From the NCBI GenBank assembly GCA_002411175.1, contig DHRN01000100.1, forward strand, positions 1 to 14,043: a stretch of DNA of 14,043 nt. Direction: 5' to 3'. A program made the position numbers and the translations under genes. Below the pieces are notes generated by a model that saw nothing but the letters and a program-made list of their open reading frames with translations, was not told where the DNA came from and searched no databases. The DNA comes from Anaerolineaceae bacterium UBA5311 (GTDB lineage Bacteria; Chloroflexota; Anaerolineae; Anaerolineales; Anaerolineaceae). Of this stretch, positions 6,392-14,043 are shown one piece after another. The number at the start of each line of letters is the position of its first letter. Position 1 is the first letter of the stretch.

Positions 6392-9300
6392 TTAGGGAAG
6401 CGGCCATTTCATCAGGATCATGGGCAAGAATTGCCAATCCCAATCTACGACGCGCAGCTGTACAGGGATATCAAACCTCGGGTCGGGATCGTTCAAAACC
6501 CGGAGGGCTGCGAAATAATCGCCCCAAAGCAGACCGGTGGCGTCGAAATTGATCGTGATTTCAACGGAATCGCCATCGGGCATGATAACGCCAGCCATTG
6601 GATCGGCAGTTAACCAGGGGATATCACCAGGAGTGCCGCCGCCTTCAACAGTGAGTTCTACATCGTCGAGGAAGAAGTTACCACTGCCAACAGTGACTGA
6701 ATAGAACTTGACTTCGTGAGTGCCACCGTCTGCAAAGTCGGAGACATCCACTTCGATCTCACGGTATCCTAAAACGCCGCAAGCCGGGTCAAGCCCATCC
6801 GTGCGCCAGACTTCTTCTCCATCAAGTTGAAGTGCCATATAGGTGGATGCGCCCCCAGCCCCACAGGTATGCTGTTCGACCCAGAATTTCATGGTCGCGA
6901 TACCAGAGGGGATTTCGACATCCTGTGCCATGTAACCTGTGTCACCGCTATTTGAACCGCCGAACCATGTCCAGGCGGATCCTGTGTGTGGTCCAGTAGC
7001 ATTGCCAGTGCCGCAGTCTTCAACAGTACAGAGTGGAGTGCCATATTGGGCTGAATATTCATCCCAGTAGGGGTTTGGTGTGTAGGCTTCGAATCCAGGA
7101 TCGAGGACCAGGTTATCCGCAAACGGGACAGGACCAGTGCCGGGGCGTTCAGAAATTTCAAAGACCGCTTCTCTCGCGCCGATATTGGTGAAGGTCAGGA
7201 TCTGAGTAGAAGTTTGACCGGGGTACAACTCTTCATAGAGCGCTTCCGGTTCGACAACCAGACAGGGGGCATCGAGCCGCAGGCTGATATCGTCCAGAAC
7301 GACATCGGCGCCGGCTGCGAGGACCACACCTTCGACTAACTGGTCAACATAGTCAGCCAACAGGAATTCTATATCGTAGGTTCCAGCGGGTATTGCGTAG
7401 CTGAAGTAGCCATTCTCATCAGTCATCGTGCTGTATTTGACGGTGCCTTCCTGGTAGAACTTGACCATCACATCTTCAGCAAGCTCGGGGTTGATATCGC
7501 ATTTTTCGAATGCATATACTTCACCCTTGATGCTGCCATAATTGGCAGGGCGGTTAACATGCAGGGTCACCGGAATGACCAGGTTGGGGTAGGGAGTGTC
7601 AGTCTTGACAGTCAGTTCACCCAGGTAATCTCCGGGTTGTCCAATTCCTTCAACGGTGTAAGTGAGTGTGATTTCAGCTTCTTCGCCAGCTGCGATGAGT
7701 CCTTCAAGAGGTTCTTCTTCGAGCCAGGGCAGGCGGTCCATGGGACCACCGCCAGCAGCGATGGAATAAGAGTCAACTTCACCGAGGCTGAAAGCGCCAA
7801 CAGAGGTTGATGCGCCGGTAGTGATATCGATGATGCGCAGATCAGGACCAGTGTGATAAGAAGCCCAGTAGAGGATTTCGTTCTCTTCGTCATAGTCCAT
7901 GCCCTGGGCATAGTTCGGGTCGACACCAAGCTGACCAACGATAATGTCAGCACCGGTATCAATGTTAATGCGATGCAGCGAGTTGGATACCAGGTCGACA
8001 CCATAAATTGCGTCTTCCGACGGAACGTAGGCTATGTCAATCATACAGGTTGAGTTGGTGATCGTACCAATTGTGGTCACTGCCGCAGTGTCCAGGTCAA
8101 CTGTGACCAGTGTGGAAGCAACATTACATTCAGTGGTCACACCGTACATCACGTCTCCAACGCCAGTCAAACCACCGAAAGTGCCGGTGGGAGGATTTGT
8201 GGTGCCGATGAGCGTTGCTGCCGCAGTAGCGGTATCAATGGCGTAAAGACCATTGTTATCGTAGCTAACGGCATAGAGCGTATCAAAATCGCCGCCCAGG
8301 AAATCGCCAGCGAATAAAGCGGTCGCGCCGGAAGTTGGTGTGCCAACAAGCGTCGCTGCACCAGGAATCGAAAGGTCGTCCCAATGATAGAGGCTATCGT
8401 TGAGCAAGTCGACACCGAAGGCTGGTGGAGCCTGTTTGATGCCAAAAGTTTCGGCATTTGAATTGAGCGAGAATTTGCCCAGGGTTGCTGAAGCGTTAGG
8501 ATCACGGTATATGGACTGAAGTACGTCGCTCTTTTCAAGTTCTCCGGTGAAAGCGGGGATGCTGATCCGCAGTGGATCAAAGCCCAGGTCTTTTTCGGAG
8601 ATTGTGAAGGATGCGGCACCAGAGCCATCATTTTCGAGCTTTAAGATTTGAGTTTCATCCGGATCGCCCAGCTCCATGGTCATTTCAAGTTCCACGGGAT
8701 TGGCGATAATGTGACCGGCGCCAATTTCAAAGTCCACATGGGTTAATGCGTCCTGAAGTAGTTCGTGGTCTTCGGTCTTGGTTTCATACAGATTCTTGCT
8801 GACAGTAAATTCGATTTGTTCAGTCTCATCTTCGAAAGCTTCAAAGAACCAATAGAGACCACTGCCTGCTTCATCAGCGAAGGTAGCGGTTACAGCGGAA
8901 TTTACCGCAGTTTCCACCTTGGCGCCCATCAGTTTGGTATCGTCTTCGTTGGCATCGTAGACATAACCAGCCACAGCGCCACCGGGGCGAATCAAACAGG
9001 TCGGGTCACCAACTGAGACATTATCAATCTCCCAGTAGTAAGCCCAGTCACCTTCAAAAAGGAACTCAATCCTCGCCTGGGATTCACCAGCTAACTCATC
9101 GGTGAGATCAAGGGTCACATGCATAGCCTGGGTCATCTCGGGGATCATGTATTTCCATTCCCAGGTAGCCCCGCCATCGGTTGAGTAATAAACGTCCCCC
9201 CAATTTGGATAAGATGCTGACCAGTACAGATAGCTGTCAAACTCGAGCGTTACAGCAGGGGAACCTGAGAAGTCCATGACAGGGGTCTGCAGACCGGTCA

Positions 9301-11563
9301 ATTGCCAGCCTGAGGAACCATACCAGTCAGAGTCGACCATGGCAAAGCCACCGGTTCCACCTGTTTTATTGCCGCGATTCTTTGGATCATTGAAATGCCA
9401 GGTCTGACCGGTGCCAGCATAGTCAACGTTCGCCCAGCCTGCAGGCAGTGCGCCGCTTTCAAATTCTTCGATCACGCCGTTGACGCCGTAACCAGGGGTT
9501 CCACAAGCCTGCTCGGGAACCAACAGTTCAACATCATAGGTATAGGTCGCGGTGGTTACAAAGAGATCGTCTTCGTAAGGTAAGTATTCACCAACCAAGC
9601 TGGAAACCTTGACCGTGTAGTCACTGGATTGCAGGATGGTGGTTGAATAATCACCGGTAAAGGGATCGGTATAAACATCATGGGAATGTCCGGCAGTGGT
9701 GAAGGTCAGCTTGGCGTAAAGGGGATAACCATGCAGGTCACCGGTCGCTTCAATGCCGCCGTCTGTAACAGTACCGCTGATGATCGTGCTGGCAACCGCT
9801 TCGAGTTCAAAGTCGACCGTGACGGTTTGCCCGTCAGGAACTACGACATCAGGTTCAGTTTCGCTTGTGTATCCGAAAGCTGAAGCAACCAGGTCATAGG
9901 TGTCTGCGTTGACATTTACAGAGTACTCACCAGCAGCATTGGTGTAGATAGTGCGGTTGTTGATCGGGTCTTCACCAGTGATCACAACCTTGGCGCCAAC
10001 GATTGGGTCGTCATCGGTGTCGGTGACGGTACCCGTCAGAGTGCTGTCGCCGCACATGGAGGCAGCCAACTCTACAGCTGCCAGGGCGTTAATTTCGCCC
10101 CAGCCGGTTGCAAAGTTCGGATAGTTGGTCGGGGTTAGCGGCGAACCATCGTCGTAAGTGATTTGAGTGGCTGTACTCTCGATAAGTGTTTCAGTCGCGG
10201 CATAATCGCCGACCATACAGGGAGCTGCCTGCCAGATCATGGCGACCAGACCGGTCACGTGGGGAGCGGACATTGATGTGCCACTCCAGCCGCTCTGGTA
10301 GGCGGTGTCGCTGCCGGGTGTTGAAGAGCGAATGTTGTCACCAGGAGCAATTACCTGGGGTTTCATCATGTCAAAACCATCAACAGGATTGATGGTGTCA
10401 GGGTTGTCAGTGGGACCCCAGTTTGAGAAAGACGCATACTGACCGTTATTCCGACCAGAAGCACCAACGCCAGTCACATTGCCATAACGACCAGGGTTGC
10501 CAACTGTATTTAGTCCTGGAGGGGAAGAATAGCCGCAGTTGGAGTTGTTGCCATTCGAGAAAACGGGATAAACGCCAGCGGCTTGCCAGCCTGCGACAAC
10601 ATCTGCATACCAGGGATCGTAAGTCCGGTCACAATCACCCCAGGAGTTGTTGACAGCGTTGGGGCGCATGTCCGGGTCAGCGTTGGCACCGGTCAGGTCG
10701 GTTGGTGCAGCGATAAACTGACCACAGCCAAGCAGTGACACGTCCCAGCAGGTACCATCGGGGCAGCCTGCGCAAGCCATCCACTGGGCACCGGGGGCGA
10801 TACCAATTTGGTTTGAGCCGCCGTCGTCACCGACCATGGTTCCCATGGTGTGCGTGCCGTGACCATTACCATCTCTGGGAACATTATCAGCAGGATTGTA
10901 AGGGTTGTACCAGTTGTAGTTATGGTCGAAAGTGCCATCGCCGTTATTACCGCGATAAGAATCAACCAAGGCAGCGTGGGAATAGCGAACGCCGGTATCG
11001 ACGTTGGCGACCACGTATCCGGCGCCATCAAAACCGAGTTCCCAGGCTGCAGGAGCCTGTACCTGAGTGATATTGGGCTCGATAGCTTTGGCGTCCTCGA
11101 CGACATCAACTTTCTCGGGTTCGTAGAGGATATATGACTTTTGGGCGCTGATTGCTGTGACAAAGGGTAGCCCTTGAATGGCTGATAAGACCGTCTGGTT
11201 GGATTGCTTTACCAAAATGCGGTTGGCGATCCAGAAAGACTGATATTCGATTCCGACGCTATCCAGATAGTCTTTGGCAGCTTTTTGGGTTCGATCAGCC
11301 TGAGCTGTCAGGGTCTCATAAACAAACCAGCCGCGCTCGCTCCAGCCCATAAAATTTGCTGAGGAGAGGTCGGCTGAGTTTTCGAAATCGACCCAGTAGG
11401 TTGCGACGCCATTCAGATTCATTTCATCCTGAACAGCTGTTTCAACCGTCACGACTTGTTGCGCGACGGCAGTCTTCGCAACGACCGGAGCTGGCAAATA
11501 GCCGATCAGCATCGACAGCGCCAGAAATATTGCGAGGACCTTCAGTATGGTTTTACTTTTCAT
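6392..11563 (-). CDS. Giant secreted S8 (subtilisin/bacillopeptidase F-like) serine peptidase
   Basis: A 1723-residue exported peptidase. The signal peptide is residues 1-29 (VVA|KT). A propeptide of about 130 residues with an I9-like part (108-148) precedes the S8 domain (178-505). Catalytic residues are D189 (VANVDTG), H235 (GNGHGTHTMG) and S430 (SGTSMSAPHVTG), with N339 (FSNGNNS) as likely oxyanion residue. A Cys cluster (C264, C267, C272, C280) lies between His and Asn. Then follow CPD-like domains (506-587, 593-683), a MAM-like jelly roll (697-855), a third CPD (858-948), Ig-like segment (950-995), IPAFTGELE (1002-1010), beta-propeller (1046-1272), BACON-like Ig (1278-1337), fourth CPD (1342-1433), Ig-like, CBM-like jelly roll (1482-1640), Ig-like (1646-1705) and tail WDWQFLPMIL. 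The triad is intact, so it should be active on extracellular proteins; substrate unknown. A strong promoter lies at 11790-11819. The downstream gene is its non-peptidase paralogue. Confidence 0.96.
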   Translation of the reverse strand: MKSKTILKVLAIFLALSMLIGYLPAPVVAKTAVAQQVVTVETAVQDEMNLNGVATYWVDFENSADLSSANFMGWSERGWFVYETLTAQADRTQKAAKDYLDSVGIEYQSFWIANRILVKQSNQTVLSAIQGLPFVTAISAQKSYILYEPEKVDVVEDAKAIEPNITQVQAPAAWELGFDGAGYVVANVDTGVRYSHAALVDSYRGNNGDGTFDHNYNWYNPYNPADNVPRDGNGHGTHTMGTMVGDDGGSNQIGIAPGAQWMACAGCPDGTCWDVSLLGCGQFIAAPTDLTGANADPDMRPNAVNNSWGDCDRTYDPWYADVVAGWQAAGVYPVFSNGNNSNCGYSSPPGLNTVGNPGRYGNVTGVGASGRNNGQYASFSNWGPTDNPDTINPVDGFDMMKPQVIAPGDNIRSSTPGSDTAYQSGWSGTSMSAPHVTGLVAMIWQAAPCMVGDYAATETLIESTATQITYDDGSPLTPTNYPNFATGWGEINALAAVELAASMCGDSTLTGTVTDTDDDPIVGAKVVITGEDPINNRTIYTNAAGEYSVNVNADTYDLVASAFGYTSETEPDVVVPDGQTVTVDFELEAVASTIISGTVTDGGIEATGDLHGYPLYAKLTFTTAGHSHDVYTDPFTGDYSTTILQSSDYTVKVSSLVGEYLPYEDDLFVTTATYTYDVELLVPEQACGTPGYGVNGVIEEFESGALPAGWANVDYAGTGQTWHFNDPKNRGNKTGGTGGFAMVDSDWYGSSGWQLTGLQTPVMDFSGSPAVTLEFDSYLYWSASYPNWGDVYYSTDGGATWEWKYMIPEMTQAMHVTLDLTDELAGESQARIEFLFEGDWAYYWEIDNVSVGDPTCLIRPGGAVAGYVYDANEDDTKLMGAKVETAVNSAVTATFADEAGSGLYWFFEAFEDETEQIEFTVSKNLYETKTEDHELLQDALTHVDFEIGAGHIIANPVELEMTMELGDPDETQILKLENDGSGAASFTISEKDLGFDPLRISIPAFTGELEKSDVLQSIYRDPNASATLGKFSLNSNAETFGIKQAPPAFGVDLLNDSLYHWDDLSIPGAATLVGTPTSGATALFAGDFLGGDFDTLYAVSYDNNGLYAIDTATAAATLIGTTNPPTGTFGGLTGVGDVMYGVTTECNVASTLVTVDLDTAAVTTIGTITNSTCMIDIAYVPSEDAIYGVDLVSNSLHRINIDTGADIIVGQLGVDPNYAQGMDYDEENEILYWASYHTGPDLRIIDITTGASTSVGAFSLGEVDSYSIAAGGGPMDRLPWLEEEPLEGLIAAGEEAEITLTYTVEGIGQPGDYLGELTVKTDTPYPNLVIPVTLHVNRPANYGSIKGEVYAFEKCDINPELAEDVMVKFYQEGTVKYSTMTDENGYFSYAIPAGTYDIEFLLADYVDQLVEGVVLAAGADVVLDDISLRLDAPCLVVEPEALYEELYPGQTSTQILTFTNIGAREAVFEISERPGTGPVPFADNLVLDPGFEAYTPNPYWDEYSAQYGTPLCTVEDCGTGNATGPHTGSAWTWFGGSNSGDTGYMAQDVEIPSGIATMKFWVEQHTCGAGGASTYMALQLDGEEVWRTDGLDPACGVLGYREIEVDVSDFADGGTHEVKFYSVTVGSGNFFLDDVELTVEGGGTPGDIPWLTADPMAGVIMPDGDSVEITINFDATGLLWGDYFAALRVLNDPDPRFDIPVQLRVVDWDWQFLPMILMKWPLP

Positions 11564-11783
11564 GTCACTTCCTTTATTAGATTTGATTTAGAACTTACAT
11601 GATTACAAAACGACAAACGAAATTGCTTTTCCACCTCCATTGGTCTGATTGTATCGAGCGGGTAATAAGATTGTTACGACGCGGCGAACAGTAAAGGGCA
11701 CTTTTCTTTGAATTCTTAGGTTGGTTCTTGTCAAATTGTTGTCCACTCGACTTAATTACTAAATTTTTTTTTCGAACCTAATA
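11564..11783 (-). promoter_or_regulatory. Predicted long 5' leader of the S8 peptidase mRNA
   Basis: If transcription starts about 7 bases after the -10 element, the leader is about 220 nt. Near its 5' end TTAGGTT and AACCTAA (plus strand 11775-11781 and 11716-11722) can pair over 7 bp, flanking an A9 run and a TTCGAA site. Near its 3' end lies GGAGGTGGAAAA (GGAGGTG at 11632-11638), also found in the paralogue's leader. I recognise no known riboswitch class. The length and the shared element suggest post-transcriptional control, but this is inference. Confidence 0.35.
11568..11575 (-). promoter_or_regulatory. Ribosome binding site of the S8 peptidase gene
   Basis: AAAGGAAG precedes the ATG with a 6-base gap from AAGGA. 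The block 11550-11575 is identical to 6154-6179. A 26-codon reading frame (11560-11640) opening at ATGGAGGTGG runs through this site and stops in an ATGA overlap with the peptidase start. Confidence 0.75.
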
Positions 11784-11789
11784 TCGTTG

Positions 11790-11819
11790 ATTATACTAAC
11801 CGGATGGCAGAATCGTCAA
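11790..11819 (-). promoter_or_regulatory. Sigma-70-type promoter for the S8 peptidase gene
   Basis: On the minus strand, -35 TTGACG (11814-11819) and a perfect -10 TATAAT (11790-11795) are separated by 18 bp. The surrounding DNA is AT-rich and non-coding. The expected transcription start is near 11783, and the first gene downstream is the peptidase. This is the best promoter match in the window. Confidence 0.7.
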
Positions 11820-12084
11820 GCATTTTTCGTAAAATACGGTGATTATGCAGAATAAAGACTGGGAAGGCACACTTTTTCAATTGAGACATCCGAAAATCAT
11901 CCACTTATAGTAGTTTACCAAAGATTATGAAACTGATTCCTGAAAAATAAAATGGGTTTAGAGCCGGAATAACTCGGTTAACATATTACTTAGAGTGCAA
12001 TTGCGCGTAGTTGTATTAATGATAATTATTCATCGGATAGTGAATAATGACTCGATTCATAATGTTTTCTATTGTGAAACAAAA
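11820..12084. other. AT-rich intergenic region downstream of mrfB, no gene seen
   Basis: This stretch separates the exonuclease stop codon from the peptidase promoter. The only structure I can support is an 8-bp AT-rich inverted repeat, ATTATTCA (12025-12032) and TGAATAAT (12041-12048), about 37 bases after the exonuclease stop. It has no U-tract and would be a weak terminator. A 21-residue plus-strand frame at 11845-11910 has no good ribosome binding site. Confidence 0.5.
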
Positions 12085-13320
12085 TTAGCTTGTCTGTCGT
12101 TGGATTTTTTGCAGCAGACGTGATTTTCGATGCTCAAGTCGTAAAATATCCTGCTGGACAGACTCCCCAGGTGGACTGGATTGGATTTCGGTGAGCAGCC
12201 TTACGGTCAGGTCGAGTGCCTGGTGATAGTCTTTGGCGATGTGTTCATAATATTTTGCCAGCTCGAGCGCTGCTTCAGGTGAGCCATGATTTGCGGCTTG
12301 TTCCCAAAGCGGCAGCGCTCCGGTGAAGTTTTTGTTGCGTTTGTAGATACGCCCGCGGGAAATCAAAGAGAGCACCAATTCCTCATTGGACGTGAGAATA
12401 TGTTCCGATGCGTATAGTTGTTCAGCCAGCGCTTCGCGGTTGAGGCTTTCCATCAGGCGGGCGATCGAATAAATATCTTCCGTGTGGCTAAGAAGTTCGG
12501 ATGTAGGGTTTTCCAGTATGGCAGCCAGCGTTGTGAAAAGCGCGGAAAGACTGACGACGTCAATTTCATTATGATAGAAGATGTTGGCAACCTGGCTGGC
12601 GTCACCATGGACGACGTAATTTCGATAAAACTCGGGCACGAGATAACCGGGGATGTCTTCGTTACTTCGGTTGAATTCGAGAATCTCTTTCTCGATATTG
12701 CCCAGGTTGCACTGCTTCAAGCGGCGTTTCCAAACCCGTCGGGTAATGTGCAGCAGGTCAATATGATCAATCCCATCAAAAGGGTTATCGAGTCGGTTGA
12801 GGATAAAGCGGGTGTTGATGATCGGAAGGTCGAACGATTTTCCGTTGTAACTGACCACTGCTTTCGCGCCGTCAACAAATTTTGAGAGGGCTGCCAACTG
12901 GGCTTTTTCTTCGGCAGGGCTGCGCAGAAAAAACTGTTCGAGCAGGAATTGGTCCCCGTTAAAGTGACCCGCACCGATCATAAATGGAATTGTACCGGTG
13001 CCCCCGGAAAGACCGGTTGTTTCTGTGTCCAGAAAAATAAACCCGGAAATGTCAGATTCTGCAAGGTGACCAGCTTGCGCCCAGTCGCATAAAACTTGAA
13101 AACTTGAAAAAGGCTTGAGCGGGACAGCGCCGTGGGTGTGTTGATCTGAGTATTGGTGGTTTGAAGAGAAAACCTTGCCGTAGATGGTCTCAACTTCACG
13201 ACCAGGAACCAACGATTCAATCGGAACCTTCTTTTTCGCAGGCGCAGGCAGCGGTTTGTCTTTCCCAAATTGCACACCCAGTTTTTTCAGCTGTTCGGAA
13301 AGATCGGACCAGTCAACCAT
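12085..13320 (-). CDS. mrfB: MrfB/YprB-type DEDDh exonuclease with TPR-like C-terminus
   Basis: A 411-residue cytoplasmic exonuclease of the RNase H-like YprB family. The metal-binding residues are visible and correctly spaced: D98 and E100 in LDTETTGLSGG, D164 in YNGKSFDLP, then H250 and D254 in YHNEIDVVSL, giving a DEDDh set. Residues about 280-400 form helical TPR-like repeats (for example the 333-357 pair around GALPLWEQAANHGSPEAALELA), probably for protein contacts. In Bacillus subtilis MrfB works with the helicase MrfA in repair of mitomycin C damage, independent of the UvrABC pathway. Here the start codon overlaps the end of the helicase gene by 8 bp, so translation is probably coupled; AAGGA lies just upstream of the ATG. 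Length matches the Bacillus protein closely. The same repair role is inferred from family and gene order; the biochemical activity is very likely. Confidence 0.93.
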   Translation of the reverse strand: MVDWSDLSEQLKKLGVQFGKDKPLPAPAKKKVPIESLVPGREVETIYGKVFSSNHQYSDQHTHGAVPLKPFSSFQVLCDWAQAGHLAESDISGFIFLDTETTGLSGGTGTIPFMIGAGHFNGDQFLLEQFFLRSPAEEKAQLAALSKFVDGAKAVVSYNGKSFDLPIINTRFILNRLDNPFDGIDHIDLLHITRRVWKRRLKQCNLGNIEKEILEFNRSNEDIPGYLVPEFYRNYVVHGDASQVANIFYHNEIDVVSLSALFTTLAAILENPTSELLSHTEDIYSIARLMESLNREALAEQLYASEHILTSNEELVLSLISRGRIYKRNKNFTGALPLWEQAANHGSPEAALELAKYYEHIAKDYHQALDLTVRLLTEIQSSPPGESVQQDILRLEHRKSRLLQKIQRQTS

Positions 13321-14043
13321 TTCTCATTCCTTGCAACAGCGCCAGCCCTTCTTTTTTTCCGCCATAGCCCGGCTCGCCAACCGGACCTACACAGGCGGGG
13401 CAGCCCGATTCGCAGGGGCATTCCTGGATCACTTCGATTGCCCGTTCGATCCAGAAATTTCGCAGGTCATACAGTTTTCTGGATAAGCCAATTCCACCGG
13501 GAACATTGTCGTAGACCAGGATGGCGGGGTTTCCATTATTTAATATGGAACGTCTCTCGGAAAACAGAGATATATCTTCACGGTCACACATAATCAAAAG
13601 TGGTGCCATGCAGCGCAGCGCGTAGGCGGCTGCCGCGAGCCCGCTGCGCACCATCACGCTCACTTCAGCCTTATGATGACAGGATGCGCACAGGGTGACC
13701 AGGTTGGATGCCTGGTTTGCCAGGGCAGGGTCGGTGAAGGTTTTGAAGGGCTGGAGATGATGCACATGCAGCTCAGAGATTGGGAAAGGTTTGTTGCAGC
13801 TGCGGCAGGTGTAATTATCCCGCAGGACGATCTTTAGGCGCAATTGATTCCATCCGGAACCATACGCATTAGGATCTGAGCCCCACAATCTTCGCTCGCG
13901 CAGCTGATCAATCAAGGTTGGTGAAATCCCTGCCCAAAAACCGGTTGTGTGCAGATTTTCCGGGGACAGGTCAATTTTACCGGTTCCGATCAATTCGCCG
14001 GACATCCAGCGCTTTTTCTGATAAGTATTGATCGAAATTTCGA
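13313..14043 (-). CDS. mrfA: MrfA/YprA-type DEAH helicase, C-terminal part with inserted HNH nuclease (5' end outside window)
   Basis: Only the last 243 or so codons are present; the frame stays open to the window edge, so the helicase motor domains lie outside. The visible part reads as the DUF1998-type C-terminus of MrfA/YprA helicases: NLHTTGFW (14005 side), a later MAPLLIMCDREDI segment, VYDNVPGGIGLS, and the four-cysteine CPCESGCPACVG motif that binds metal in this family. Between LHTTGFW and the MCDREDI segment sits a complete HNH module (about 13664-13846): CRSC, then HVHH, an Asn, then CASCHH. All metal and catalytic positions expected of HNH nucleases are filled. The gene overlaps mrfB by 8 bp. 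Role: unwinding damaged DNA for MrfB, with possible added nicking by HNH (inference). An internal Met at 14003-14005 is not the start. Confidence 0.88.
   Translation of the reverse strand, partial: EISINTYQKKRWMSGELIGTGKIDLSPENLHTTGFWAGISPTLIDQLRERRLWGSDPNAYGSGWNQLRLKIVLRDNYTCRSCNKPFPISELHVHHLQPFKTFTDPALANQASNLVTLCASCHHKAEVSVMVRSGLAAAAYALRCMAPLLIMCDREDISLFSERRSILNNGNPAILVYDNVPGGIGLSRKLYDLRNFWIERAIEVIQECPCESGCPACVGPVGEPGYGGKKEGLALLQGMRNG

Noticed and set aside
11845..11910. Plus-strand 21-codon frame in the intergenic region
   Set aside because: No Shine-Dalgarno sequence, no convincing promoter on that strand, and no recognisable protein.
12025..12048. Inverted repeat after mrfB as a terminator
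   Set aside because: The 8-bp stem is AT-rich with an 8-base loop and no U-tract, so I mention it only as a weak possibility.
1..14043. CRISPR arrays, tRNA/rRNA genes, insertion sequences
   Set aside because: No regularly spaced identical repeats, no tRNA cloverleaf or rRNA sequence, and no transposase frame were seen on either strand.

Overview
The window looks like chromosomal DNA from a Gram-positive-like or monoderm environmental bacterium, most probably a Chloroflexota (Anaerolineae-like) genome. That assignment is an inference from three things: very large secreted multidomain proteins built from an S8 peptidase, carboxypeptidase-regulatory-like domains, beta-propellers and Ig-like modules; an aromatic/proline-rich C-terminal tail instead of LPXTG; and GTAGGGA-type palindromic repeats. 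It is not proven by a marker gene. All four genes lie on the minus strand, so transcription runs from high to low coordinates.

Layout, in transcription order. (1) 14043-13313: the C-terminal end of an MrfA/YprA-type DEAH helicase, cut by the window edge, carrying an intact HNH endonuclease module inserted in its DUF1998-like region. (2) 13320-12085: MrfB/YprB-type DEDDh exonuclease with C-terminal TPR-like helices, overlapping the helicase gene by 8 bp. In Bacillus the MrfA-MrfB pair repairs mitomycin-type DNA damage. (3) 12084-11564: a 521-bp AT-rich intergenic region containing a strong sigma-70-type promoter (TTGACG-18-TATAAT) that implies a roughly 220-nt leader for the next gene. (4) 11563-6392: a 1723-residue secreted S8 (subtilisin/bacillopeptidase F-like) peptidase followed by a long chain of adhesion-type modules. 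(5) 6391-6168: a terminator-like hairpin, a second hairpin and a leader similar to that of the peptidase gene. (6) 6167-357: a 1936-residue secreted paralogue in which the peptidase domain is replaced by a beta-propeller while the rest of the chain stays largely collinear. (7) 356-1: a UUCG-loop terminator and degenerate palindromic repeats, with no convincing gene.

The two giant proteins share their signal peptide, a 26-nt identical start region, most of their domain order and related C-terminal tails. They read as a duplicated pair, one proteolytic and one probably binding-only, that act outside the cell or on its surface. They differ by module exchange at three places: the N-terminal functional domain, an insertion of about 180 residues in the third CPD-like domain, and the penultimate domain. 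The repair operon upstream appears functionally unrelated. Its most notable feature is the HNH domain embedded in the helicase, which would give this MrfAB version two distinct nuclease activities.
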